Below are positions 42,488-54,769 of a stretch of DNA of 64,000 nucleotides, piece after piece. A program made the position numbers and the translations under genes. The DNA is taken from contig OX031061.1 of the NCBI GenBank assembly GCA_943736015.1, forward strand, positions 15,819,290 through 15,883,289, in the 5' to 3' direction. How positions within the stretch are numbered: position 1 is the stretch's first letter; the number at the start of each line of letters is the position of its first letter. Origin of the DNA: Tridacna crocea (taxonomy: Eukaryota > Mollusca > Bivalvia > Cardiida > Cardiidae). The notes under the pieces are model-generated. The model saw only the letters and a list, made by a program, of their open reading frames with translations. It made no database searches and was not told the DNA's origin.

Positions 42488-43819
42488 CCGGCAGGAGACA
42501 GCGCATATGATGCCGCTTTACTCTCTGAAGTCTACCGAAAAATTGATAAAACAACAGTTCTTTTTTGTGTGTGTCTTCGAAAAAGATAACTGATGAAACA
42601 AACCGCACGGCCGTTTTAGGTTGTTTATTTATCGCGTTTAGTGTGTAATCCATTTAAAAGATATGATACTTTCACTATTCGGGTATATACAGGATTGGAA
42701 AAAATTGTCGGGTGGAAAGGGAAGTAACTCGTGGTGACACGTCAGTAACGGTATTTGGCAAGTGGTCTTTTACCTCGATCTATAAATATTCATGAGCAAT
42801 CAAATGGAGTAGCGTGCAATCATAGGACGAACAAGCCATGGAACGAATTGGTTTTGGAACGAAAAAGCCCAAGGCAAATTTGTATAATTTCGCCAATAAA
42901 AGGCTATGAGCGGGAGAATCAAAATTAAGTATCTCAACCATCGATAGCCTCGCCCAATGTATTTTAATATGCCATTTCAACGACGTTTGGTATAAATGTT
43001 CACGCGCATCCATACTGCGCTTGTGTATTTCTCACAGATAGTAAAACTATCAGCGCTATTGTGTATTTTTCTTTTTTCCATCATGTCTGCTGAGCTTTTA
43101 TCCCATTTTTTCCACAGACATTTCTTTTTTTTTTTTGTATTTCTATGAGCCATATGGCCATAATTATGTATGCAATCTTATAAAAAATGAACTACATGTA
43201 GATGATGAAGGGTTTGATATGAATTTGAGGTATAAAGACTATGTTCATTTTTTGATGGAGCCGATATAGATGCCAAAATTAATGTGGGAAAAGGTGAAAT
43301 CGCTTTTAATGAGTATAAGCAATTTCTTCTTTTTCTGTATGTCTGCTGAGCTTCGATTATATAGTTTTTCTTGGAAAAAAATAACTTCCAACGTGACCTT
43401 CATCCCTGTTTCCTGGGGAAAGAAGCACGGGTAGCTGCCATTTTTATTTTTTCTTATTGTCAAGATTTATAAGTACTATGATTGCGGAAATTTTGGAAAA
43501 AATCTGTCCGTTAGAAAGTATGTTTTTATTGAAGATTAACCCTTAACCCGGTCAAATGACCTCCCTTTTTAACTCAATGGTCTATATATAAATTGATATT
43601 GGTACATTAACCATGCTCAGAACCACGCTTTTTGTTATTTTTTGTGCAAAACTGAATTATTTTTCTTTAAAGTGATGTATATTTGTATATTCTTCTGGTA
43701 ATTTTCTTGTTTAATTGACTATTTAAGGAAAGTGTGTTAAATCCAGTATATGCTGAATTTAGGAACTGTATATACCTTTTTCAAAAGCGAATTTCTCAGA
43801 AACGAGCACGGGGACCCCC

Positions 43820-43855
43820 CTTTTTAGGCCAGGGAATCCCTCTCAAGGGATTCCC
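43820..43855. repeat. Small perfect hairpin
   Basis: AGGGAATCCCT and its mirror AGGGATTCCCT separated by two bases. Role unknown; it could be a terminator-like hairpin by shape only. Confidence 0.4.
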
Positions 43856-44355
43856 TTGCCTATAGGGATCATAAGCTGCCTACTCAGACAAAAATGTTGG
43901 ACGGTGTGTCCACTTTATAACGCTGAGTCCGCCAAAACAACTAGTTTCCCAAGTATATACAGAGATTGCTTATCACACGGTGTGAATGCTTTCCTTTCCT
44001 CAAAGCTTTCATCTGCAAAATGCCATGTAATTGCAAGGGTATTACAATCCTTTAATAACTGACGAGTGTGTGTTTTTTATCCCGTTTTTGTCATTAAATT
44101 TGACCTAATAAAGGCGTAACCTAATGAACTTGGCTTTATCTGACAGTTGTGTATTCTTACGCGCTATTTACGGTTAATATCTATAACGCCCTCCCTTGCA
44201 CTCCGGATCATTCACATTCAGGTATGGTGAGATTAACGAACGACGACTCTGCTCGGAGTTTGTCTATAACGTTGTTTTGACATTTGAACATTTGTGTCAC
44301 AAAACAAGTCTCCGCTAAAATGCGATTGTAAATAAAGCAAACTACATATAGAATA

Positions 44356-44565
44356 TTGGCCCGTGTTATGTTTATCACTTTTTCTTCTTATGTATATCGA
44401 CCAAATCTAGGGTACTTCTGCGGAATGCTGGAGAAATCGGCCCCTGGAGAAATCGGCCCCAAACCGCTTGGCCCGTGTTATGTTTATCACTCCGGAGAAA
44501 TCGTCCCCTGGAGACAATTTCTTTGGTGAAATCGTCCCCAAATAAAATTTTAGAAAAATCGACCC
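44356..44565. repeat. GGAGAAATCGGCCCC short tandem repeats
   Basis: Two adjacent perfect units at about 44428-44461, then GGAGAAATCGTCCCC at 44493, and decayed units to 44563 (TGAAATCGTCCCC, GAAAAATCGACCCC). GGCCCGTGTTATGTTTATCA occurs twice (about 44358 and 44470). Confidence 0.7.
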
Positions 44566-44984
44566 CACCATCAAATTTCATCCATATCGTTAATCAAGTT
44601 GTCTATAAAAATATTTTTGAAATTTCGTTGTCTTTAGTATGTACATTTTGTGTATTAGTTACCTTTATCCAAGAGTTATTTGGTAGTTTTGTCATTGTTT
44701 ATACTGCCTATTTCACACTGATAGGATGTATTTCACACCTTTTACACCTGTCACAAATAGATTACACCTGTGTGATTCTTAAAAATGTCTTTGATTGACT
44801 TTGATTTGAAACCAAATAAATGCTTATAATTTTTTTTCTGTAGTCGTTCATTTGTCATTTAATGTATTTTTTTTAATCTCTCTCTCTCTACTAGTGTCAT
44901 ATGACATACATGTGACCAATACCATTTAGCAGGGGTATCAGTGTCTCTGACACACATATTTCTAGTGTTCACTAGGGCTTGTGT

Positions 44985-45260
44985 GCATCCGAATATTTCC
45001 GGTCCATAACTTCTACAATTGTGGATGGATTTCAAAGTAATTTGGCACAATTGACTTCCATCACGGTTAGATGTGCCATTTGAAACATCTCTTCAAGTAG
45101 GTTCAAGATTAAGGCCACACTGAAGGCCAATTTTTCGTCCGAACCATAAATCCTACATTTTGGATAGATTCCGATATAAATTAGCAAAATGCATGGGTCT
45201 CCATCATGAGCAGAAGTTCCCTTTGAAACATTTATTCAGGTCCAGGGTCTAGGTCAAGCT
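44985..45260. repeat. Two diverged tandem units (~145 bp)
   Basis: CCGGTCCATAACTTCTACA at 45000 and TCCGAACCATAAATCCTACA at about 45138 begin units sharing GGATGGATTTC/GGATAGATTCC, CTCCATCA and TTTGAAACAT. Confidence 0.55.
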
Positions 45261-46030
45261 TGAGAGTCAAGTGTTCGCGGGCTTGACACAAGTTGTCCTT
45301 GGATAACGATTATGAATTAGGATTAACGTCTTTTTATTTTATGTAGATATAAGTATCGAAGCTCAAGTCACTGTGACCGTAAAATAGGCAAGTAAAATAG
45401 GAAAACCGAGCCTAATCGTTTTCCTAAAACAACCCAACCTTTTCACAGTTTTTTATTGAGAAAATATTATGGCTAAAAGAGAATTTGCTTGTAACAAGCA
45501 ATTCCTCCTAATTTCCCCAAAATCTTACTTTTCAATATACACGAAGAACTACCTTGGATTTTCATCTACAACTTCCTTCAAATATGACCAGTTAAAAATT
45601 TCGTCGACTTGTGGAAGGTAGAGACAACATGACCAACTGCCATATCGCTCCAATCTTTATTATTCATTACATTTTACCTTGATATCAATCTTACATGTTT
45701 TTTCATTGAAATCAATAAAAATAAATGTTCTTGCGTCATAAATGTAAAAAATAACGTCATTCAGGACTACAAGACATCACATGTCTCAGAAAATTTAGAT
45801 AACCAAAGTTGGTATTGCGCCGATTGAATACGGTTCAATTTTGACTTGGGATTGTTTACAAGCACGACAAATTACTAAGTATTCTAAGCCATTATCAAGC
45901 ACCCCATAACTGTAAGCACATGCCTAGCTCTGGCTTAATTAGTTTCTTGCTGGTGCTTTCTTGTATCAGTTCAAAATTTCCTGATAAAACCAAGAATTCC
46001 AGGGGCTTAGTGGAATCCGCTTGTATCCCT
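45261..46030. other. No recognisable feature apart from a decayed HPM palindrome
   Basis: About 45478-45512 pairs AGAATTTGCTTG with CAAGCAATTCCTCC. The rest of the stretch shows nothing assignable. Confidence 0.4.
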
Positions 46031-46214
46031 GTCCGTCTACCTGTTTGTATTAATTAAAATTGACCTCATGTGTTGTTTCGTATCCTCAATTTCCTGGCCT
46101 TCAGTACTATCAGTACTTTGATTTTTCGTTGTAATCCACAAGAGACATGATGAGCTTTGTATGTGCAAAGTTTTAAAAAAATGTGTCCGTTGGAAGAATT
46201 TGTCATAAACGTCC

Positions 46215-47716
46215 TTCAAATTACATATTTGAGTGCCACCGTAAAAGTCATTTGCCTGAGAAAAAATGAGTTTCCTTCGGTTTTGCACAAAATGGTAGAA
46301 CTAAAACTTTACAAAGTTTTGGTATGCTGTCTCGGTATAGACTCGGTATAGACTCTAAAGAGTTTGGGTACGCTATGACAAAATGGATACGCTAGCATAT
46401 GTAGAAATATGTATCATATAGAAGATCTGCAAATCAAGATTTAAATTGAAATGTCGTCATAGATAGCTGCAAATTATGAAGAAAATGGTAATATTCATGT
46501 ATTTAAATTGAACTACTTTATGCCAAGTTTTATATTCTTGCGCTAAAGCCCGGGACCTTCGGAGGTTGATTAATTTATCAGTGTCATTGACGACCGATTT
46601 TTTTTTTTTAAAAGGGCTGAGTTATTACACTTGAAATTACGTTTTTCAGCCCCTCTGACTTTTTTTGCGATCAAAGAGCATATTATCTTTGCTTTGTCTG
46701 TTTGTATGTGGTTAGGACAGAGAACGTAGTAATGATATTCCAAAGTGTTTGAAGCATTTTCAAGCTACAAACATCCGTGATATTCCGGCAAATTTTAAGC
46801 CGGAACTACTTGAACTCAATCTCTATCTACTGCTGTGTACCTAAACGCGATGGAGTATTAGATTCACGGTACAAAATAAGATACATGGTTATCAAAATTC
46901 AATCTTGAACTCCTTGTAGTATTGTCTTCGACAAATACCACAAAAACTAACCCACTATAATTAGGTTTTCCTGCTCCCTGACATTTATTTGACGAGTGAT
47001 AGATTTCTTTATTATATACTTTGATATTGTCCCCATGTATTTGCACTGGACGAAAGTATGCAATATTTTTTCATATTGCACACTTTCCGTTGTCTGCGCA
47101 TGTCATATTCTTCGAAGATTCGACTGTCTAATATGACGCATCACTAGCCCCGAAAGCGGGCTGACTGTAATATTACGCTCTATAAAGTAGCAGTGTTGAA
47201 AATAGCTTTTATCAATACGGTAACTTTTTTGCTAGAAAAGTGGAAGTTAGTGTGCCTAATTTCCACTTTTCGAGTTCCTCGTAGGTCGAAAAGTGGATGG
47301 CGGAAACAGGATTCCGTAGAAATGAGACCTGTTTTAGCTCCAGATTTCTCTAAAGTGATGATTATAGCTGAGTGAATTGCACGAGAAGGCGTTTTATTGA
47401 GTAAACCTTTCTTTTAGTTTAAATTCAAAGTAACGGGTGTCGCGTAGGAAAGTGGTTCGGTTATGTACCCAGGATGCCCATATTAGATAGATGAGTATTC
47501 ATAGAATGCCATCTAGCGGGAGATAATGGCACACTTTCATATTACATGGTTTAAAGCTTTTTTCACGTGCGTTGCTATGTACGGAACTATTTTAAAACCC
47601 GCCATTTCTCTAAAGGTCAAAATGTGAACGGCCGCTATTATAAAAACATCAGCGTCAGACATCAAGATTTACCACATTTTCAAAGCATTGTTCTTATTAA
47701 AAACATGAAAAATAAA
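46215..47716 (+). repeat. L repeat, second copy, module D
   Basis: It parallels 5788-7195 and 57612-58255. Relative to 6770-6785 it has an extra ~95 bp at about 47219-47315 containing a hairpin GAAAAGTGGAAG / CTTCCACTTTTC-like pair. Confidence 0.85.
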
Positions 47717-49299
47717 TATAATACGGGCGAAAGACCGCCTATAGGTTACACGTACGAATAAAACTTAAAATCATCAAATTTCATAATTCAAATTACAAAC
47801 CCCGTAAGACTTTTTTCGGCCATTTTGAATTTTTGTTGATTTTTCGTCCACTGGTGGTGAGCTTCCGGTCACCAGACTGGACCGTATCAGAATTTCTTTA
47901 CAAGAGCAAAGAACATTCATTTAATGACAAATTTCGAGACCTCAGTCAGCATATGTTATGAATTTTTCTAATAACAATATTAAACATAAATCATACAGAT
48001 TTTGGGAAATACTTCAATAAACGCGTCTTTGGAGTATATTTCTTTTTTACAAAAAAACGGGGAGGAAAAATGACGTATTCTATATCACACGCACTGAGTT
48101 TGTAACCATACCGATCGACTGTATCTGTACTTCAACTTCCTTGACAACCAGAAGGTTGGTTTATTACAAGATGAATTCCACGGAGTCAGACAAAATCCAT
48201 AATAAATTTAATTATTTTGTTGATAGCATTTCTATAAAAGTTATCTATCTACAAGGTTTCCCTTTCGTTCGCATATCATTATAAAAATTCTGGGAAAAGA
48301 ATATCAATAGTTTAAATGACGTATGAACTACGCAGCGCTTAAAATGACGTCATCTTCTGATGTCGGCCTTGATCCTTTTCGTCCTCTTGCAGTTCGCCCT
48401 ATTCGTGTTCACTTTGGTTTCTAAAACACCTTTACCTTTTCAATACTTTGTTCATGAGAATAATTTTTAAAAAAATGTTCTTTAACGAAGAAAAAGAGTG
48501 CTTTAAATAGTGTTGATTTTGAGAAAGATGGCAAGACCACAGATAGATCTATATATCTTTGGGTACAACATAGATGTAGGGGATTGGATAAAGATATTTT
48601 AGGAGATTTGAGATAGGAAGATTGCTTGTGGCATTTTATGGCTTGGTAAGGCCTTTTATTGGTGGATGTATGATTCTAATATGAGAGAAGATTAATTGTA
48701 TAGTGTTAAAGGCTGTCTTAAGCATCATTCAGTTACTGTCAGGTGCCCTAATTCTGTGACTTGTCCTTGAACCGATGATTTTTGTTCACATATCATAAAG
48801 CACAATGTTTGATGACGTCATATGGTATTTCGGCTGGTAATGCTTACCAATATTTGAACATTTTATTGCTCTTAAATTTCAGCCAAATACCACACAAATA
48901 CATGGAAAAGTCAATTAATTGTTTTATCTAAAAGAAATTGACTTCATTTTCTTGTTTCTAAATACACTGTAGTGTTCTTTCTCTCTTTCTCAAAAAATGC
49001 AAAGATCTATGTACAACTTTCTACTGTAAAACTACCGAGCTACCGGAATTAGGTCTAGCCATGTTTGCTTTAAAAAGTCGACGGCATGCTGTGTTAATTG
49101 TGCACAATGACCATGGAAATTGTTATCAAAGTTAATCTTTGTTATGAAAGTATTCAGAAATAATTCATTCATGAAAGGAAGTAATTTCTAGCTCATGTTC
49201 TTTTTTAAGTTTTTAATTCCATAATGTTGTTTCCTTGTAATCATGGAATACGGACACTCGAGGCTATATTGGGGCGGCCAGTGTACCTATCTATGCTTT

Positions 49300-49480
49300 C
49301 ATAGTGTATCTTTGACAAGTACTCAAAATATTCTTTCCAAGCCACCGTCTTCGAAACATTTGTTAGCATTGAGAGAGGAATGAATCTTGTCACGGTGAAT
49401 AATATCAATCCACAGGAAAAGAAATGACGCCCCCCTGTTCTCAAGTCCTGTACGCTATTGACTGAGCTACCAAGAGAAGA
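49300..49480 (-). mobile_element. Possible tRNA-derived SINE fragment
   Basis: On the minus strand GGTAGCTCAGTCAATAGCG resembles an A box with tRNA D-arm, followed by an anticodon-arm-like ACAGGACTTGAGAAC. No B box is recognisable. Duplicated at about 53220-53345. Confidence 0.35.
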
Positions 49481-49837
49481 AGAAGGGATAGATAGATGAG
49501 TATAACGATACATGTATATAGATGGATAAGAAGGTTTTTAAAAAGTACTGGTATCAATATAGGCAGCTTACTAAATCTAAGAAATATCCAAGTTGTCAAA
49601 ATTATGTTGATCTAGATCTACTCCGAGTTTAGATCGCATTAAAGTTATTCAGAAGTATACAAGCAAAATCATTATATACACTCTTATAATTGGTAAGCAG
49701 AGCTAGAGAAAGAAAATGTATACACATATTCTTATACTATCAGGAGTGAAAAGGGGGCTGATGTTGAATGTACATCCTGGACCTCGCTTGAAGGAGTCAT
49801 GTAGCCTATACATACAGGTCCTCACTCTCTGAGCAGG

Positions 49838-50095
49838 TCGCCCTGCACGGTGAGTGTGGTTAGCATATCTGACTCATGACCTGGTGGTTGCGAATTCAAA
49901 ACCTGGTTGAGGTGGACTTCCTTTCTGGCGTATTTTCGCCATGTGACAAAAGTAGTCAGTGGCTTTTGAAAGAAAGCTGTGTTAGTACTGGTGTGAGAAA
50001 GCTAGGAAACACATGTGCGTCACCGACCCCGTCACTGCCATGATATGACCGTAGCTGTTAAAGTGTGTTAAACCCCAATACAACCAACCAACCAA
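49838..50095 (+). mobile_element. SINE (AACCCCAATACAACCAACC tail), complete copy
   Basis: A tRNA-like head (GTGGTTAGCATATCTGACTC with a B-box-like GGTTGCGAATTC), a body with GTGTTAGTACTGGTGTGAGA, and the tail TTAAACCCCAATACAACCAA plus CCAA repeats. The same family occurs at 53691-53899 and, inverted, 59601-59869. Confidence 0.7.
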
Positions 50096-50110
50096 TCTGA
50101 GCTGGTCAGA

Positions 50111-50397
50111 ATGACCGGTGCGCAAAGCTCATTTGGTAGAGTGCAGCAGTCGTGAAGGTGACATTTTGGGTCAATATTGAGGGTGCGGTTTGATTCTCAC
50201 AGCTGTCATCTAAAATTACTGATATTCTTTTGGATGAAACTGAGGTACTCTGCGATGTTGCTATACACTAAGCACGATAAAGAACCAGGTATAAATTAGG
50301 ACGGGTTCATCCTGTATCTGCACCGTCCACCATACCAATACAAACAGCCTTTGGCGTGGGGGTGTTGCACCATAAATGCAAATTGAATCAATCAAAT
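50111..50397 (+). mobile_element. tRNA-derived SINE, old copy of the 42183 family
   Basis: A degenerate head (AGCTCATTTGGTAGAGTGC), then GATATTCTTTTGGATGAAAC, TAAAGAACCAGG and an A-rich end AATTGAATCAATCAAAT. The paralogue lies at 53914-54200. Confidence 0.6.
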
Positions 50398-50815
50398 GGT
50401 ACGGGGTGAGGTGAAAGTACTTTTTAGTAGTACCTGGTGAGCATGTAAGCATCCTTTTTTTTTTCCAAGGAGCCGATTGTGATGGCTTTCAGTCTGCCAC
50501 TAACCTGGTTTTAACCCTTATAACCCACAAGGACCTGTATGCCCGTCTGATTTTAATTTTCAGACACACAACTAATTTTTTGAGGAACTTCTCCTTTTCC
50601 AAACATGGTTTCGATCAACATATGATCTTAAAACGATGATATCTAGATCTATGATTTGAACCTTTCATGGCTTTTCAAAGGTTGCCAAGCATGAGAAAGA
50701 GACAATTTCTTGCAATTGTACTTTTCATCATTTCTCTCCATATTGAATCCCTAAAGAGTTTTGACAATATTCATATTCAAGTGTCTAAAATTTATGCTTT
50801 CTAAATTATTTGCTA

Positions 50816-51510
50816 AAGATATTTTTTGTTTATGTATGAACAATTTATAGAGGTAGATGTTAGATCCCTTTTTTTGCTTATAGGTTTTCACACCCCTTTG
50901 TAGCGAAATGAAAGTGACCAGAGATAATTTATTCCTTACTGTACAGAGAGCCATAAAAATACAAGTATTTGTATGTTCATTCCGCCACTTTCAAGACTAC
51001 TTCAGTTATTTACCAGACATTGCACCTATCCCTGCTTTCCTAGTGTGCCTTTAATCAGGATTACACTAACTCCTTTCCAGCCCAGTGGCTGCTTTTCCAC
51101 TCTACATTTACCCGATGACAGATCGCAATGATTATCATTGGTTCTTGGAAAAAAAACTAGTCCAGCTGGGATTAGTGACTCCTGATAATTTGGGACCAAA
51201 TTAATTCTTCGCTAGTTAACACTTTATCTCACAATTCCAGAGTTCAAACTGCGCTGAAGGAGAAGGATTCTAAGTATATTGCGGGAAAAAGATAAAATAA
51301 AAACCAGGAAAATGTTACCATGTTGAGAACTTTTGTTACATGTATATTTATATCACTGTCGAATTTGTTGTCTGCAGATAAAATATATCTATTGCCATTG
51401 AAAATGTGTTGGGCAGGGTCAAACGAATATATCAGCACTGTACCAATTATGTTTTCATATGTCTAAGGAAAGAATTCTCTTTCGCCCGTTTCTAGGCTTT
51501 GCCTATTTTC
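50816..51510. other. Spacer between the two segmental duplicates
   Basis: AT-rich, with a small inverted repeat at its right edge (TTCTTTCGCCC... / ...GGGCGAAAGA at about 51479-51524) exactly where the second duplicate begins. No gene. Confidence 0.5.
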
Positions 51511-52559
51511 ATATTATGGGCGAAAGACCGCCTATAGGTTACACGTACGAATAAAACTTAAAATCATCAAATTTCATTATTCAAATTACAAACCCCGTAA
51601 GACTTTTTTCGGCCATTTTGAATTTTTATTGATTTTTCGTCCACTGGTGGTGAGCTTCCGGTCACAGACTGGACCGTACCAGAATTTCTTTACAAGAACA
51701 AAGAGCATTCATTTACTGACAAATTTCGAGAACTCGGTCAGCATATGTTATGAATTTTTCTAATAACAAAATTAAACATAAATCACACAGATTTTGGGAA
51801 ATGGTTGAATAAACGCGTCTTTGGGGTATATTTCTGTTTTAAGAAAAAAAGGGGGAGGAAAAATGACGTGTTTTATGTCACACGCACTGAGTTTGTAACC
51901 ATACCGATCGACTGTATCTGTACTTCAACTTCCTTGACAACCAGAAGGTTGGTTTATTACAAGAAGAATTCCACACAGTCAGACAAAATCCATAAGATTG
52001 AATTTAATTATTTTTTTGTTAAAATTTCTTTAAATCTAGATCTATCTGCAACGTTTCCCTTTCGTTCGCATATCATTACAAAAATTCTAGGAAAAGAATA
52101 GCAATAGTGTTAGTTCCAATGACGTATGAACTACGCAGCGCTTAAAATGACGTCATCTTCTGATGTCGGCCTTGATCCCCCTCGTTCTCTTCCAGTTCGC
52201 CCTTTTTTGTGTTCGCTTTGTTTTCTAAAACACCGTTACAGGTCTACGTCTTGTCTTTTTCAACACTTTAAGGCCGTTTATTGGGTAAATGGATGGATGG
52301 GTGGATGTATGATTCTAATAGAGAGAAGATTAATTGTATGGTGTTAAAGGCAGTCTTAAATATCATTCAGTTCTTGTCAAGTGCCCTAATTCCGTGATTG
52401 TCCTTGAACCGGTGATTTTTGTTCACATATCATAAAGCACAATACTAGTATTTGATGACGTCATATATGGTATTTCAGCTGATAATGCCTACCAATATTC
52501 GAACGTTTTATTGCTCTTAAATTTCAGCAAAATACCAGACAAATATATGTAAAAACCAA

Positions 52560-52788
52560 TTAACCCATTACCACACAATCTGTACTTTTGACGCCCCTGA
52601 GAAAGAAGCCTTCGGAAAACATTGTGGGAAAAGGAGAAAATGCTGGTAACCAGCATTTTCTCTTTTTTCCTCAATGTTTTCTACCCTTCACAAAACAAAT
52701 TTCGAATTTTCAGTCAGTTTCATTTTGTCGTCTGCAAATGCTTTCAGTTTGGACCAGTCTAAAATATTGTCATTTAGTAATGGGTGAA
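52560..52788 (-). mobile_element. HPM hairpin mini-transposon with empty-site proof
   Basis: TTAA at 52560-52563 and its mutated partner TGAA at 52785-52788. Ends CCCATTACCA and AGTAATGGG. Palindrome 52615-52681, centre GGTAACC. The first duplicate has CAATTAATTG at the same place with a single TTAA (48915-48918). Confidence 0.92.
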
Positions 52789-53690
52789 TTGTTTTATCTA
52801 AAAGAAATTGACTTCATTTTTCTTATATCTAAATACATTGTAACGTTAGTGTTCTTGCTCAAAAAACGCAAAGATCTATGTGTACAACTTTCTACTGTAA
52901 AACTACCGAGCTACCGGAATTATAAAGTCAAGCCACGTTTGCTTAAGAAGGCCGACGGCATGCTGTGTTACTTGTGTACATGGAAATTGTTATCGAAGTT
53001 AATCTTTGTCATGAAAGTAATCAGAAATAATTTATTCCTGAAAGGAAGTAATTTCTAGCTCATCTTCTTTTCTAAATTCTTAATTCCGTTATGTTGTTTC
53101 CTTGTCATCGCGGAATACAGACACTCGAGGCTATATTGGGGTGGCCAGTTTACCTATCTATGCTTTCATAGTGTTTCTTTGACAAGTACTCAAAATATTT
53201 TTTCCAAGCCACCGGCTTTAGAACAATGATTAGCATTGAGAGAGGAATGAATCTTGTCATGGTGAATATCATCAATTCACAGGAAAAGAATTGCCACGCC
53301 CCTGTTCTGAAGTCCTGTACGCTACTGACTGAGGTACCAAGAGAAGAAGTAGGGATAGATAGATGGGTTTAAAAATATATAGATGGATAAGAAGGTTTTT
53401 AAAAAGTACTGGTATCAATATATGCAGCTTACTAAATCTAAGAAATAATCCAAGTTGTCAAAATTATGTTGATCTAGATCTACTCTGAGTTTAGATCTCA
53501 TTAAAGTAATTCAGAGGTATACAAGCAAAATCATTATATACACTCTTATAATTGGTAAGCAGAGCTAGAGAAAGAAAATGTATACACATGTACATATATT
53601 TTTACACTATCAGAAGTGCTAAGGGGGCTGCTACTGAATGTACATCCTGGACCTCGCTTGAAGGAGTCATGTAGCCTACACATATACAGG

Positions 53691-53899
53691 TAACCTGGTT
53701 GAGGCGGAATTTCTTTCCGGAGTATTTTTGCCTCACACCTCTGCTGAAGCATGTGAGAAATGTAGTCGGTGGCTTTGGAAAGAAAGTTGTGTTAGTACTG
53801 GTGTGAGAAAGCTAGGAAACATATGTGCGTAACCGACCGCCATGATATGACCTTAGCTGTTAAAGTGGTGTTAAACCCCAATACAACCAACCAACCAAT
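53691..53899 (+). mobile_element. SINE (AACCCCAATACAACCAACC tail), head deleted
   Basis: Paralogue of 49838-50095 lacking about 80 bp that include the tRNA-like promoter region. It joins ACATATACAGGT directly to AACCTGGTTGAGG. Confidence 0.7.
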
Positions 53900-53913
53900 C
53901 TGAGCTGGTCAGG

Positions 53914-54200
53914 ATGACCAGTCCGCAAAACTCAGTTGGTAAAGTGCAGCAGTCATGAAGATGATATTTTGGGTCAATATTGAGGGTACGGTTTGACTCC
54001 TACAGCTGTAATCTAAAACTACTGATATTCTTTTGGATGAAACTGAGGTACCGTGCAATGTTGCTATACACTAAACATGATAAAGAACCAGGTATAACTT
54101 GGGAAGGGTTCATCTTGTATATGCACCGTCGTCCACCATACCAATACAAACAGCCTTTGGCGTGGGGGTGGTGCACGATAAACGCAAATTGAATCAATCA
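53914..54200 (+). mobile_element. tRNA-derived SINE, old copy (duplicate)
   Basis: Duplicate of 50111-50397, with GATATTCTTTTGGATGAAAC and TAAAGAACCAGG preserved. Confidence 0.6.
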
Positions 54201-54769
54201 GCTGGTCAAGGATGAGAAGGTGATGGTACTTTTTAGTAGTACCTGGTGAGCACATTTATATAAGCATCCTTTTAGTTTATACTTTTTTTTTCCCAAGGAG
54301 CTGATTTCGGCCTTCTAAGTACTGACCTTATAACCCAAAAGGAACTGTATGCCTGTCTGATTTTATTTTCAGACACACTAATTTTTTGAGGATCTTCTCC
54401 TTTTCCAAACATGGTTTGGATCAACATCTGACCTTAAAACGAAGATATCTAGATCTATGGTTTGAACGTATCATGGCTTTTCAAAGGTTACCAAGCAGGA
54501 GAAAGAGACAATTTCTTGCAATTTTACTTTTCATTATTTCTCTACATATTGAATCCCTAAAGAGTTTTGATAATATTCATATTCAAGCGCCTGAAATTTA
54601 TGCTTTCTACATTATTTGCGAACGACATCATGGGCGAATCCAGAGGAGGGGACCAGGGGTCCGGACCCCCCCACCCACCCCTGGAATTTTGGCAAAAATG
54701 TGGTAATCGGATTCGTGAAATGGTACTGGTTTGATATTGCACAGCATTTATGTAAAATACAGTCATAGA

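Larger units (their letters stand above)
40665..42980 (+). repeat. L repeat, second copy, modules B and C
   Basis: Module B (40665-41570, with a degenerate HPM copy at about 40870-41095) and module C (41571-42980) parallel 56090-57612. Module C carries a TTM2 element (41956-42141) and a SINE insertion. Confidence 0.85.
42981..46214. mobile_element. 3.2-kb insertion in L flanked by TTCAA duplication
   Basis: TTCAA at 42976-42980 and 46215-46219 borders it; L copies at 5788-5792 and about 57616 have one TTCAA-like site and no insert. The ends are weakly inverted: GACGTTTGGTATAAATGTTC at the left and, reversed, GACGTTTATGACAAATTCTT at the right. No transposase frame is visible; internal regions are partly other repeats (44350-44570, 44985-45260). 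It looks like a non-autonomous DNA transposon or a deleted one. Confidence 0.6.
47721..50815 (+). repeat. 3.1-kb segmental duplication, first copy
   Basis: From GGGCGAAAGACCGCCTATAG to ATTTATGCTTTC it matches 51511-54620 in direct orientation. It includes two SINEs and the empty TTAA site (48915-48918) for the HPM element in the second copy. It starts directly at the end of the L repeat. Confidence 0.9.
51511..54620 (+). repeat. 3.1-kb segmental duplication, second copy
   Basis: Paralogue of 47721-50815. Differences include the HPM insertion at 52560, loss of the tRNA-like head of one SINE (53690) and replacement of about 48440-48640 by shorter sequence. Confidence 0.9.

Noticed and set aside
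43856..44062. 68-codon plus-strand frame in the 3.2-kb insertion
   Set aside because: Serine/cysteine-rich but without a recognisable domain or splice-site support; too short to claim as a transposase remnant.
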